From: Cryoendolithus antarcticus
Lineage: Eukaryota; Ascomycota; Dothideomycetes; Cladosporiales; Cladosporiaceae
NCBI GenBank assembly: GCA_002077065.1
Contig: NAJO01000030.1
Coordinates: 248,001 to 312,000, forward strand
Length of the DNA stretch: 64,000 nucleotides
Direction: 5' to 3'
This document shows positions 53,861 to 64,000 of this stretch, in pieces. A program made the position numbers and the translations under genes. The notes beneath the pieces are model-generated. The model was given only the letters and a program-made list of their open reading frames with translations. It had not been told where the DNA came from and searched no databases. Position 1 is the stretch's first letter, and every line of letters starts with the position of its first letter.

Positions 53861-56708
53861 TGCGAATGTAATTGTAGCGACTGTATTTGTGCTGTCAAAA
53901 TAATGTCTTTCTTCCCGGTGCTCTTGAGGGTGCCGAAAGGTTCGTGGCGACTAGGCATCAGTGCCCATGTCGAGGACGGCGTGGACGCGGACTGGTCTGC
54001 TGGTGCGTATTTAGACCGGTTCTTGTGCGCAGCGTGCACTGCGTGTGATGCACGGTTATCGATGCGTCGATGCACGGCCGCGTGATTGTGAAGGCATCGA
54101 GTGCGACGACCGTGAGATACCCGGCAACGCAGTGTTCTTGCCGAGCGAGAGCTTCCAACATGCCGACGACGTTCACGTCTGAGATGACATATTAAGGCGC
54201 CGCACGACTCTCTTCTCCAAAGCCGCCAGCCCTCACGGACTGCTGACACTGATGAAAAGCTCATCACAATATGATGATGGTGACAATCAAAAATTGCGCC
54301 GCTGAGGTACCCGAAGGCAACTCATAGCGATGCCTCACCGCGCTGTGCAATGCAGGAGGTCTCGTTAAGTCAAAGGCAATGGTGAGCGCCCAGACTCCGA
54401 CAAGGTAAGTATGATCGGGTAGGAGCAAGGTCGAGGAGGGATGTCGAAGGTCATTCTCACGGAAGAGGAGCCAAGGCGCTAGTGAGGTGGTGACTGGGCG
54501 CGTAAGCGAGATTGGATGGAACTGAGGATCCGTGCGCGCGGGAATCAAGGGCAGAAGTGAAGGCAGAGTGACGGGGAGCAGTGAATGAGGCTTCGTAGGT
54601 GATCGATGTGATCACTCACCTCAGTTGCTTCCAGTGGAGCCATGCGCTCGTGGAGATTGAGCGGCACGAGTCCAATCGACGGAAAGAAGCAGCGTGAGCA
54701 ATTCGACCTGATTGCGAACTCAACGAAGGTTGAGAGTCGTCGAAGGTCATCCGCTTATTCTGTCACGCGCGTACATACGCACGTGATCTTCGCGGACACT
54801 GCGAATTACGTGCGAGTTCCTCTCCACTCTTGCTGAAGGGACGCTTCAGGCCAAGCTGAAAAGGATCATGGGTTCTCCAGGATGAATAGACAGTATGTGC
54901 GCTACCATACGCCCATCTGGCAATCCTTCGAGAGAGCACGCTACCGACCACTAAGCTGACTCGAGTCGTGCGCAAGGCCACGCTTCTTACTTTCGAGTCA
55001 CGGCGTTAACAGTTGTCATCCCGGAGGCACTTCATTCTTCTCCTCGAATCTCATGCGAAGATCACGGCAAAACAGAAGAGACCTGGAGATTTGCTGACCG
55101 CACCTATGCTCGACCATCAACTCTATTGGCTTGCCCGGTCGTCGCACAGAGGACAGTCAAGAGCATCAGGTGAAGTGTACATGTATCAATGTGGAGCCGG
55201 GACGGAGCGATGGCTTGGCAGTCCACCCCCAACTACACGCGTCCTTCATTGTCCACTTCTATGGAATCTCAAATACTTCATTCCTGCCTTCCGGTTATGC
55301 TTGAAATTTGACGATAGCGCAGCCGAGGCTGCGTTTTTGATGTACAGACTGCACAATAGCTGCCACGCCGTCGCTTTCTGACGGCTCAGCCGTGCCCACC
55401 GGCGGCGCCGGACTGCGGACCGTATTACTTGCTCAACTGTCAGACAGCACATCCATCGCCGACTGCAACGGCTTGGGTTAGCTCAGCTTCCTCGAATGCA
55501 GACGCCGCCAACTTCTGACACATGACCTGTCTCGTCCCGACGAATGCGAAGTCTTACGGCGATACCGATGCCACTTCGACCTACTGCTGTTTCCTCGCAG
55601 GACATACCTCGGGTCCCTAGCGAGACGGTTCCCATGTCCTTGTGCAGGAGATGTTTCCAGCCGTGTGGAATCGGTCTAGCATGCTACCCGGCACAGGAGC
55701 TCAGCCACCCGCTGTCACAGCATTATCCTTATGCGTTGCTTCCGAAGTCAGGTTCCAAGTACCTCAAGATTAAACTTCTTCGGACTTTTCTCCATGCCCC
55801 AGATCAGGTAAGCCGGCTTTGGAATGCTCAACTGAATCACTAGACGATGAAATGTAACTATCAGCCGCAAGCATGGTCTGTGCTATCCGTCATTTGGAAG
55901 CAGCCAGCGATGCATTCCTCTTACGATCGATCACCATTCGAAGCTTAAAGCGTCGTTTCTTGAACGATGTTACCTCCATCCACAGGACCATTGCCGAGCA
56001 CTGCTACCGCGGTGTGTCCGCACGCTGAGAGGTGAGGATGAGCTACTCCACGTGTACGCTCCGATGATCACCAAGGCTTAGCATATCACCGCTGCCAATC
56101 ACCGCTGAGATCTTGACAAGTAAGCGTCGCCAACAATGTGAGCTGACAAGGGTCCTGCACGGAGCAAACGTCAGAATGTTGGTAGACGATAGGGCTAACC
56201 CTTGTTGCGGTATGGCATTCCGAACGCTTTCCTCATTGGCAGACTATTGCATCCTTCCATTACATTGCTCACGCAGCTTACGCACGCTACCGAGCGACGC
56301 TGTCTGTCAGCCACGTGGTCGAACAATCAGGACCCACACGTCCTGTATCAAGAGCATAGCGGTCTGTCAGTCCCTTCTCAATGAGGCGACCCGGTTCACT
56401 CATTGTATAGGGTTCGCCTACTGGGGCTGACATGAACGACTACGACCGACCGTGTCGCACAAGCCGCGATTACCGCTACAGCTGAACAGCTGTGCCCCTT
56501 CTCTCCCGTGTCTGCTATTTGACACTCGGCGATGATGTGCGCCTGGTCAAGGTGGGCTAATCACAGTCATCTCCATCTCGGCAGCGACATCCCTGATGTC
56601 TATATCGCTGGTAACCCCATGCTATAGGCGTCGCGTTGTAAGTGTTTCATGTTGATCGTCTCTCTCTGCCTGTTCACGTACTCGGGATACCATACCGCCC
56701 TCTCGTCG
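53861..56708. other. 2.8 kb gene-poor region
   Basis: Only short frames up to about 150 residues are present, with irregular composition and no domain. No terminal repeats, target-site duplications or transposase-like sequence are seen by eye. It may be long intergenic regulatory DNA of the C2H2 gene or a decayed region. Frames such as 55544-55843 and 56113-56430 were examined and not supported. Confidence 0.45.
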
Positions 56709-57649
56709 ATGCCGAACGCTCGTATGTGCTACCAACAGATCGCCCGCGATCGGGAGACCCATCAACCCGGTACGACAGTGTCATACCATCAACCTGTCGA
56801 TCGATCCATGGAGTACCTGCTGCCAGGAAGCACGGGCATCGCACAGCAAGCATGGATGCCTCTGATGCCCAATGCTTTCGACACGCTTCACGAGCCACAG
56901 ACACCAATGCCATCTTACACAAGTATGGCACAAGTGCGACCTGCGCTGATCAATCGACAACCCAGTCCCCAGATGCCGCTGGCAGTACAATCGCTCCCAA
57001 CGTCCCTGGACCAGTGGCCAGTCTGGCACGAGCTCATGTCCTTCGATCCCTTCTTCAATCCATTCGCATTGAACACACCCAGCATATCACTTCCCGATCC
57101 TGAACCTGCATCCTACCCGCCACTACATTCGTGGGACTACCTGTCACCTGAGACAAGCGCGCAGCCAAGCAGAAACGCATCAACAGCGTCCAACGTCTCC
57201 AAGACACACTCAATGAAGAGCTATGCCTCCTCCATCACCTCAACACCTCGCAGTTTGTCACCAGATCCATGCGACTCCACTCGATGTGGATTCGTGGAAA
57301 CTTCGGGACTCTGGCGCTGCGGCTGGCCGGGCTGCACCTCTCCATCGCGGTTCGAACGCATCTGCGATCTGCGCAAACACTACAAACGACACTACAAGGT
57401 GCTATGCTGTCGATACCCTGGCTGTCCGAAGGCTGGAAAGGCTGGCTTCTCCAACAAGAAGGACCGGGCGCGGCATGAAGCGAAGCACAACCCGGAGATT
57501 GTGTGTGAGTGGATTGGATGCCCGAGGGTATTCAGTCGGGTTGACAATATGGTGAGCACTCCATCGCTTCCGTCATTTCTCACTTTTGCTGATCATCTGA
57601 GTAGCGGGATCACATGCGGAGGGTGCACCAACTACGGGTGTCGTCCTAA
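56709..57649 (+). CDS. C2H2-type zinc-finger protein (probable transcription factor)
   Basis: Exon 1 ends at 57551, the intron is 57552-57604 (GTGAGC...GAGTAG), exon 2 57605-57649 (TAA). Splicing turns FSRVDNM into FSRVDNMRDHMRRVHQLRVS, completing the last finger. From the ATG at 56709 the protein has 295 residues; in-frame ATGs at 56649 and 56724 are alternatives. The N-terminal 180 residues are Pro/Ser-rich, perhaps an activation region. The fingers are fungal-style: LWRCGWPGCTSPSRFERICD then LRKHYKRHYKVLC, CRYPGCPKAG then DRARHEAKH, and CEWIGCPRVFSR with HMRRVH. It probably acts in the nucleus; targets are unknown. It is convergent with the MFS transporter gene. Confidence 0.82.
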
Positions 57650-57927
57650 CCGACAAGGGCACGGCTATTCAGGACGAATGCCTACCGTTTGAGAAGCATT
57701 CGGGTGGGATCCAGCACACTCGACGTGGCTCATTACACCGGTGATCTGGGAGGGAGATGGCCCAGTGTTTGTACTTGTGGGCTGGCACTGCTTGACATTG
57801 AGTCCGGATGAAGAGCTTGACAGGACTCATCATAGGACGTGCCCAGTGCACGGTGATACATATCTCAGAGACCAAAAACGTTAGATTCGGTAATGCACAT
57901 TATACAGCTAGAATGAGCGGCCCAAGT

Positions 57928-59931
57928 CTAGACCTTCTCATTGACCTCATGCGTTCCGTTGACCCGTCCCTGCAGCTTCTTAGCCACGTTGTTGTGCAAG
58001 AACTTGTCCATGTCCGGCACGAAGAATGCTGCTATGACCAGGATGATAGAGAATGGGATGGTGGCGTAGAACACAACATGGAACGCTTCAGTATACGCCC
58101 TCTGCAGCGCCCCACCCACGGCAGCAGTGATGGCGGGCGTAATACCAGGTGTGCTCGAGAAGTCGCCGGTGCCGATGCCAGCGAAGAGTGTCGTGATCGA
58201 AGTAGCGGGTAAGCCGGCTTCGATCGCTGCGGGCGGCACGTAGGCGGTCAGGTTTTCGGTCACTTTGTTCGTGAGGATGCTGACGTAGAGCGTTTGGGCG
58301 ATGGCGCCAGCCATGCCACGTATCGAGCCCAGCACGCCAGTCGCAAGGCCGATGTCCTGCGGTTCCCATAGTAACGTGACGCCAGGGAACGTGATGTTCT
58401 CGATGATGCCGATAACTAGGCGTCGTTAGCTAGGTGTCGAGGTACCCCGGAGGAGGGGAAAGAGGGGAGTAGGGGTCGATGACTTACAGATCACGCCCAA
58501 AAGGCCCTGCACAATAGCGGCGGTCTCATTACTCGCAGACACGGAGGCGAGCGAGGAGATCAAACCGCCTCCCAAGATACAGGTCGCGATCGATTGCCAT
58601 TTGACCTTTGGAACGTAGGAAAGACTCAACCCTCCAATAATTTGGCCGAGCAGAATACCGCCGCCAACCAGGCACGATTTCCAGCCTACTTGCATAACGT
58701 CTGGTGTGTACAGGGTCGAGATCATGGTTGGCCATAGGATCGTAAGGGCGTAGTACACCATTGCGCCGATAGCTGCGCAAGTGATGACGGCCACGAAGCC
58801 GATATTCTTGAAGAGCCGAGGGGGCATCAGAGGAACCTTCTTACAGAAATATGCCTCTGTCAAGCAATTAGCACGTTGCGCTCAACAAGACCACACGAGT
58901 GCCTTACCGTATACGCCGAATGCGATAATGGTCAATCCACCGACGACCAGTGTGGCAATGACCGGTGCACTCTTCCATGGGTATGCTTGCCCTCCCCATG
59001 AGAGTGCGATGATGAAAATCACCCACCCGGCAACGAAGAGGAAGATCCCAATGAAGTCCAGTTCCTTGAAAGCTTGAAACCTTGTCTTATCCTTATGCAA
59101 TTGTTCGAATCTTGGTGGATGGTACAGGAATTGGTAGAGCACCAGAGTAACGACCTGTAGGATGATGCCGATGTAGTAGCTCCAACGCCAGCCTTGGGCT
59201 GTATACAGAATAAAGCACCTTGCTATTACGGGCCCGAATGTACTGAATGGTATGGCAGTGGCAAATGTGAGGACAACGATAGGCCCACGCTGCTTGTTCG
59301 GCACCAGCTCGCCGAGGATGATACCGAAAGATAGTTGACCAGCAGCAGCAAGGCCTAGACATGCCATCGCGCCGATCAATTGGTTGATGCTATGTGCTGT
59401 GCCGCCGACGATGCAGCCTACCAGTCCGAGGACATTGACGCCCATGATGATCTCTTTGCGTCCAAAGATGTCGCTGAGACGGCCGAAGAGGAGAAAGCCG
59501 ATCGAAGAGCCAAGAGTCCAGATCGTCGAGACCCAATACAGGTTTGGGCTAGGGCCGATGTCCTCATTGATCAGGAGGCTGCACCAGTGTCAGTCGGAAT
59601 CCGACTCGCGTAGCCACGGTGAACTTACAGTGTGTTTGCCGGCAACACCCATCCAAGATAGGCACACATCGAAGCGAGGCACGTTGCAATCACCGTGCCA
59701 ATGAATTGAGGGCTGCGATAGTAACCTCTGGGCATGTTGACTAATTCGCCTCCAACGGCTTCCTGGGCAACAAAGTCGACGGTGCCTACCTTCCGTCAGT
59801 ATTGGGACATGCGAGGTGGTGGCTGTGAGCGACACACCATCAGCGTGAACTTGCTCAATGCGATCTTTGCCATAATCGCTCGACTGTTCCGCATGTTCCA
59901 GAGCCATGGTCTCGATCTTCTTCTCGGTCAT
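57928..59931 (-). CDS. MFS transporter, TRI12/siderophore-type 14-TM efflux family
   Basis: Five exons: 59931-59838, 59785-59629, 59578-58908, 58856-58488 and 58415-57928 (TAG), with introns 59786-59837, 59579-59628, 58857-58907 and 58416-58487; 592 residues. All phases close correctly. After a hydrophilic N-terminus come PRGYYRSPQFIGTVIATCLA and many transmembrane helices. The MFS loop motif appears as GRLSDIFGRKEIIMGVNVLG. A periplasmic-type stretch ends with AIAQTLYVSILTNKVTENLT and TEAFHVVFYATIPFSIILVI. The family (PF06609, fungal trichothecene efflux pump) includes toxin and siderophore transporters at the plasma membrane. No toxin or siderophore synthase is in the window, so the substrate is unknown. 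The frame continues to an upstream codon at 59949, but 59931 is the first ATG with good context. Confidence 0.9.
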
Positions 59932-60684
59932 GCTGCTCACGACTCTCACTACGAGAGCATAGACGGCTGCACGCCCAAAGAGTAGGAGTGATCAAGGAAA
60001 GGGATGGAGGCACGACTGTACGAGAGGTAGGGAGATGAAGAACCGCGTAGACAGCTTGGTGACGAGAGCATACCACACATATGTAGAACACAGCATGCAC
60101 GCTCGCAAGACGACTACCGCCAGCAGGTCCAGTAGCGCAATGTCTAGACCCGGGGAATCATCGGTAGCGTGATTAGGGCACATCAGGAAGACGTTTCCCG
60201 CGACGCGAACGTGGAGAGAGCGCGGAGAATGCCTGTTACTCCACAACATCCCCTGGCGGCCACGCGCGCAAGCCATGCCAACGCGCATGGCGGGGAGATC
60301 GCTCTTGGGATGGCTGACTCGGATCGCGTGGTGATGTCGAGCCATTGTGCTGTGTGTGGCTTGGGGTTCATCGACGCTTCAACTCGGCTTGCCAGCCCGG
60401 AATCTTCGGAGTGTTCGCGATACGGATCGCTTAGGACGACCTGCATGGCGCGGATCTTGCGCCGGCCCAGAAGCCATCGTCGTCTTCATCTGTGCTATCA
60501 GGTTTAGAGTAGGGTGATCATGTATCAATGTAAGTTAGAAGAGATGATGAAGATGAGAGGTGAGAGATCGCGTCGAAAGTGGGTCCGTGCGACGTTGCAA
60601 TCGCATGCCAAGTTGATCCATGCTGTGTGACCAGGCACTTAGCGATGAGCTCCCTCCCAGCAACATTACTCCTGGGCTAGCAAC
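59932..60684. promoter_or_regulatory. Divergent intergenic region, MFS transporter / HAUS1
   Basis: About 753 bases between two divergent starts. Short frames only; no motif stands out. Confidence 0.4.
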
Positions 60685-61608
60685 ATGAGCAGCGACGCAG
60701 ATTGGCTGGTATCGCCATCAAAAGCCCGCATCGCTCGAGCGCAGGCGCAAGATTGGCAATTCGTCGACGCGTTTCTATCAAAGAAATACAACGGCAAAAG
60801 GCCTCCCAGTTTTGAGCGCAACGAGGAGACTCTAGAGGCACTGCTTGCGTTAGCAACGCTTAGTGATCATGCTGATGAACAACGCCATGCGATTGAGAAG
60901 GTTGAGAGGTCTGCACTGCAAGCATTGACGAGAGAACCTTCAGGCGATGAAGTCTGCGAGATTATTGCTCACAGACTGAGTGCTAATGGTAAGGCCAGTC
61001 TGGAGATGCTGGCACAGGCTGTTGTAGTTCTTGATCTGCCGCTTGGAAGTCAGCCTATGAACCTCGCGGCAGCTGCAGTATCACTCCAGCATCAACAGTT
61101 CGAGGCGTCTCAACTGGAAGACGGACTCGCACGGCAAGTCGGAATGCAGCAATGGGATACGATCCGACTACAGTCAATACTGAAAGACCTTGGTGACGAT
61201 GCGTTCCGTGCCAATGACGACCTTCCGGAGAAGACTATCGAGTGGACGAAGAATGCGAAGCATCTTAAAGCCAAGATCGGCGAGTACGAAGAGCGGCACA
61301 GTGCACTTCGGCCTCAGTCTTCAGCTACGAACGTTATGGATCTTGCAAAGCATAGTGATGCACTTCTGCGCCAACAGCAACTGCATAATGAAGGTATGCC
61401 ACCGAGTTGTTCAAGTTTCCGTATTTCTCACTTGCGATCGCGTTTGACTGACATGACCGTCACAGTCCGCACGGAGCTTGACCCTTTTCAAGGATTGCCC
61501 ACGAACATCAGCGACGCGCGGAAAGCGGTTGAGGCCGCACGGGACGAACTACGCAAGCTCACACGCGAGCGCGATCAATTGTTTGAGGACCTGCTGAAGC
61601 CTGGATGA
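60685..61608 (+). CDS. HAUS augmin-like complex subunit 1
   Basis: Exon 1 is 60685-61393, the intron 61394-61465 (GTATGC, a CTGAC branch, GTCACAG), exon 2 61466-61608; 283 residues. The intron is 72 nt with no in-frame stop, so unspliced RNA stays open. Splicing joins QLHNE to VRTELDPFQGLP. The N-terminus (LVSPSKARIARAQAQDWQFV, FERNEETLEALLALATLSD) matches fungal HAUS1 as I remember it. The remainder is helical and coiled-coil (ISDARKAVEAARDELRKLTR). Augmin recruits gamma-tubulin to existing microtubules for branching nucleation. Many yeasts lack it, but filamentous ascomycetes often keep it. The spindle pole protein at the window start is functionally related, though not linked. Confidence 0.8.
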   Translation: MSSDADWLVSPSKARIARAQAQDWQFVDAFLSKKYNGKRPPSFERNEETLEALLALATLSDHADEQRHAIEKVERSALQALTREPSGDEVCEIIAHRLSANGKASLEMLAQAVVVLDLPLGSQPMNLAAAAVSLQHQQFEASQLEDGLARQVGMQQWDTIRLQSILKDLGDDAFRANDDLPEKTIEWTKNAKHLKAKIGEYEERHSALRPQSSATNVMDLAKHSDALLRQQQLHNEGMPPSCSSFRISHLRSRLTDMTVTVRTELDPFQGLPTNISDARKAVEAARDELRKLTRERDQLFEDLLKPG

Positions 61609-61799
61609 ATCGCGTTGCCGACCGTATACTCAACCGATGACTAGTCTCTCTACTCCAAAACATGTATTTTTGGTGGAGTTGCTGCAGGTGCATCAGTGGT
61701 CCTGATGCCACCGGTGCTAGAGGTGCCACATCAGTGTGAGATCGACCAACGGGGAACTCGCCAGTTGCAGAAGATTGCCTCAGATGATGATCCCGTACC

Positions 61800-62705
61800 T
61801 TAAGACCTCAGGGATCGTTCTTCGAAAGCACAATCGGCAGCCCAGAAGAACCAAGCTGCAGTTACGCCCAACTTCAACACGACAGCACTCCACAGGGCGC
61901 CGATCAGACCGATGTCACTCCTGGACCACAGGCCTCCTAGCATCGCGCCCAGTAACAGCAATACAGGGGCAGCGATCCTTCGATTTCTTTCCGCATTCTC
62001 CCACAACCCGGAAGTAAACAGTTTCGGATCTGAGAACAAATCGCAGTAATTCGAGGTCAACACCACACTGGTCAGCCCATTATATTGTAGTACTCGACTC
62101 GTCACAGCTTGACCTGCGGACTGGAACGCGATCAAGGCAATAGGAACGCCAACCCAGAGACTGAAGCGCGCTTCTTTGCTGGTCTTCGGTCCCAGTGTGA
62201 CCATCAAGGCTGCTGCCGTCATCATGACTAGCTGCAGAAGGTACGACGAGACTAGGACCCAGCGTTTGCGTGGCGACAGGATACGATGATAGGTGCTGAA
62301 GAACCAGCTTCCGAGGCAGAAGCAGAGAATGCTGGTGCCAGACCTGAGCCATCGGTCGTCTTCGGTGGGTGCGATAAGGCCGAGACCTAGGTATATTGTG
62401 TTGCCTGCGTGGGCATTAGCCACACGCGTGCATGGGAGAGCGCGGCGACATGGTCAGCCCATACCTGTTTGCATGCTCACGAAACTGCCCCAGATGAACA
62501 CGCTACTGCTGTCGAGAAGTCCTGTGATCACGTAGCAGAATAAGAGAGCCAGATCCGCCCATGACTCGCTGATGTCTTCGACCAAGTGATTTTGAAGCCG
62601 AGCTGTCAACGCATTGCTGTTTTTTAACTTTTGGAGCAGTGGCGTGGTCTCATGCTCGCTCTCGTGGACAGCTGTGTCCGTAGTGGCTCGGGTCTGGCTC
62701 GACAT
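61800..62705 (-). CDS. DUF1275 (YoaK-type) multi-pass membrane protein
   Basis: Exon 1 is 62705-62465, the intron 62405-62464 (GTATGG...ACGCAG), exon 2 62404-61800 (TAA); 281 residues. The start MSSQTRATTDTAVHESEHET is chosen for its hydrophilic N-terminus with the TTPLL motif common in fungal members; the frame is open further upstream. The core reads ADLALLFCYVITGLLDSSSV, FIWGSFVSMQTGNTIYLGLG across the splice, then about five more hydrophobic helices (VSSYLLQLVMMTAAALMVTL, AAPVLLLLGAMLGGL). The TGNxxxLG element is the DUF1275 signature. The family is uncharacterised; some members are linked to transport. It is divergent from the Zn2Cys6 gene, which could regulate it. Confidence 0.87.
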
Positions 62706-63170
62706 GGGGAGTCCGGGTGGTGTTCCAACAAGGGGCCACATCCAGCATTGTTCAGTTGTCTGTCTTGGACTGTCCGTAAGCGCGTCGCGCGGCTTCCCGA
62801 TAGCCGAGCCCGCCAAGCACGCGAGCAAGGGTGCACTCGCATGGACCAGTGTCAGCATTGGAAGAGTCATGGCACCATTTGTCACCACCGCGCTGATGTG
62901 GTTCGACCTGTCTGTTCGACATGCGCAGCAGTCCATGCGACTGACTACATTTGGCATCGCGCGAGGCTGAGTCTGCAGCATGCGACGCTGCATACCGTGT
63001 GGCCGCCGATGCGGTGGCCTGTTCGTGGACCGACTGCAACACAAAGGGAGACATCAATATGAATGCCAATGAAACCCGCTTCTGACCTGTGTGTCTCCTT
63101 CCGACCTGCTGCTTTCTGCTAAGGTCACGGTCGTCCTGTGAAATACCATACGATAGTCTCGCAAAGGTAC
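62706..63170. promoter_or_regulatory. Divergent intergenic region, DUF1275 gene / Zn2Cys6 gene
   Basis: About 465 bases with both promoters. Fungal Zn2Cys6 factors often regulate a divergent neighbour through CGG triplets. A few CGG/CCG triplets are present, but I did not find a convincing spaced inverted pair. Confidence 0.4.
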
Positions 63171-64000
63171 ATGGATTTGACCACACCTGAGTATGTGCCT
63201 GTCATGCACTTCCGACCCAGGAGATCTCACGCGAAGTCGAGAATTGGCTGCTTGAGGTGCAAGCAACAGCGTAAGAAGGTGAGCACATGTGCGATCCCTT
63301 ACCAAACGCAGAACATATGGTAATGATGCCTATAGTGCGATGAGGTCAGGCCGCAATGTTCTAGATGCGCAAGTGGAGGTCGGGACTGCGAGTGGCCACT
63401 ACGAAGCTCTCACACCAGCATTCACGACGCAGCAAGACAACCTCACGCCATCGCAAAGACTGTTCATCGCATGTCTCCTTCGAGTGACGAATCCGCAATA
63501 CGGGACACTTGCTGGGCAGAGAGGAGGATCAAGCCGCCAACTCATGACTTCGTCTCTCATCCGTCGAAACTTCGGAGAGCAGACCAGTCAGTTCTGGGTA
63601 TGACTGAAGTGGAGACACAATTGTTTGGCCACTATGTTGCGCACACTGCGCGGACGATCCCATTCGATGAAGCTGGCCTCTCTGCCCTCGAAGTTGGCAT
63701 TCCTGGGCTCGCGCTGCAAAGTCGACCTCTTCTGTGTTCACTATTAGCGCTTGCGGCAGCGTGCAAGTGTGTAGACCTCCTGAACAAGGGCCCGGAAGAT
63801 CTCGAAGCGTGCGAAATTGTCAGTGAGCTTCTCACCTTCGCTGAAGCACGTCACCAGGAGTCTGTGAGGCTCATACAGGACGTCATCCATGATGCGCAGC
63901 AGAGCAGCTATGTCCTAGCCAACGCTGCCATGATGGTCTGTTATGGTCCAGCGAGTCAATGTATCAGAATCAGATTGTCGCGGATCATTTCGCCGACTAT
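63171..64000 (+). CDS. Zn2Cys6 fungal transcription factor, 3' partial
   Basis: Exon 1 is 63171-63278, the intron 63279-63335 (GTGAGC...CTATAG), exon 2 63336 to the window end, still open. The intron interrupts the zinc cluster, and splicing restores GCLRCKQQRKKCDEVRPQCS followed by RCASGGRDCEW, a canonical C-x2-C-x6-C-x6-C-x2-C-x6-C binuclear cluster. At least 257 residues are in the window. After the linker, the start of a fungal-specific regulatory region is seen (VETQLFGHYVAHTARTIPFD, LLCSLLALAAACKCVDLLN). An in-frame Met (MHFRPRRSHAKSR) could also serve as start. It should bind CGG-type sites in the nucleus. The target is unknown, but the divergent DUF1275 gene is the nearest candidate. 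Confidence 0.88.

Noticed and set aside
57928..59931. Trichothecene or siderophore cluster around the TRI12-type transporter
   Set aside because: Neighbours are a C2H2 protein and augmin HAUS1; no biosynthetic enzyme is adjacent.
1..64000. tRNA, rRNA, CRISPR array or intact transposon
   Set aside because: Looked for B-box-like ggttcgaatcc sequences, regular spaced repeats and transposase motifs by eye and found none convincing. A tRNA or RNA-family search would be needed for certainty.

Overview
The window is nuclear DNA of a filamentous ascomycete (Pezizomycotina). Gene content and protein style suggest a Dothideomycete, perhaps Mycosphaerellales; that placement is inference from recognised families, not a phylogeny. 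Support: densely packed protein genes on both strands, spliceosomal introns of about 47-72 nt with GT...AG ends, fungal-specific families (ApsB/Pcp1-type spindle pole protein, Zn2Cys6 factor, TRI12-type transporter, GPI-anchored wall protein, small BTB proteins, fungal P450) and nuclear genes for mitochondrial proteins. I see no tRNA, rRNA, CRISPR array or intact transposon.

Layout. 1-11 kb: the 3' part of a long coiled-coil spindle pole body protein, then on the minus strand a secreted GH16 glucanase, the SAM-domain RNA-binding protein Vts1 and initiation factor eIF2A. 11.6-20.8 kb: mitochondrial ClpP, divergent from an unrecognised probably mitochondrial protein; a P450; the SAGA deubiquitinase Ubp8; the NDUFA9-type complex I subunit, divergent from proteasome subunit Rpn9. 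21-29 kb: Mog1, a GCNA-like SprT protease, a catalase-like haem protein, a short LETM1 protein and a SNIP1/Pml1-type FHA protein. 29-41 kb: an unrecognised coiled-coil protein, a GPI-anchored surface protein and a 1604-residue Sec7-PH Arf exchange factor. 41-46 kb: two BTB paralogues flanking a LACTB2-type hydrolase, then a very GC-rich low-complexity patch. 46-54 kb: mitochondrial IF-2 with three CCHC zinc knuckles, divergent from a Cbp6/UQCC2-like assembly factor; a hypothetical protein; an F-box protein. 54-64 kb: a 2.8 kb gene-poor stretch, a C2H2 protein, a five-exon MFS transporter, augmin subunit HAUS1, a DUF1275 membrane protein and a divergent, 3'-truncated Zn2Cys6 regulator.

Most genes are ordinary housekeeping genes and do not form one pathway. 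A mitochondrial theme recurs (ClpP, NDUFA9, LETM1, IF-2, Cbp6-like, possibly LACTB2), and two or three of these genes sit in short divergent promoter pairs. I found no convincing previously undescribed multi-gene system. The most unusual items are the zinc-knuckle IF-2, the GCNA-like protease with a C-terminal SUMO-interaction-like motif, a 19-nt micro-exon in clpP, very short first exons in several genes, and a 22-bp perfect palindrome just upstream of the F-box gene. Exon boundaries were placed by eye from splice signals and reading-frame continuity; no alignment or expression data were available.
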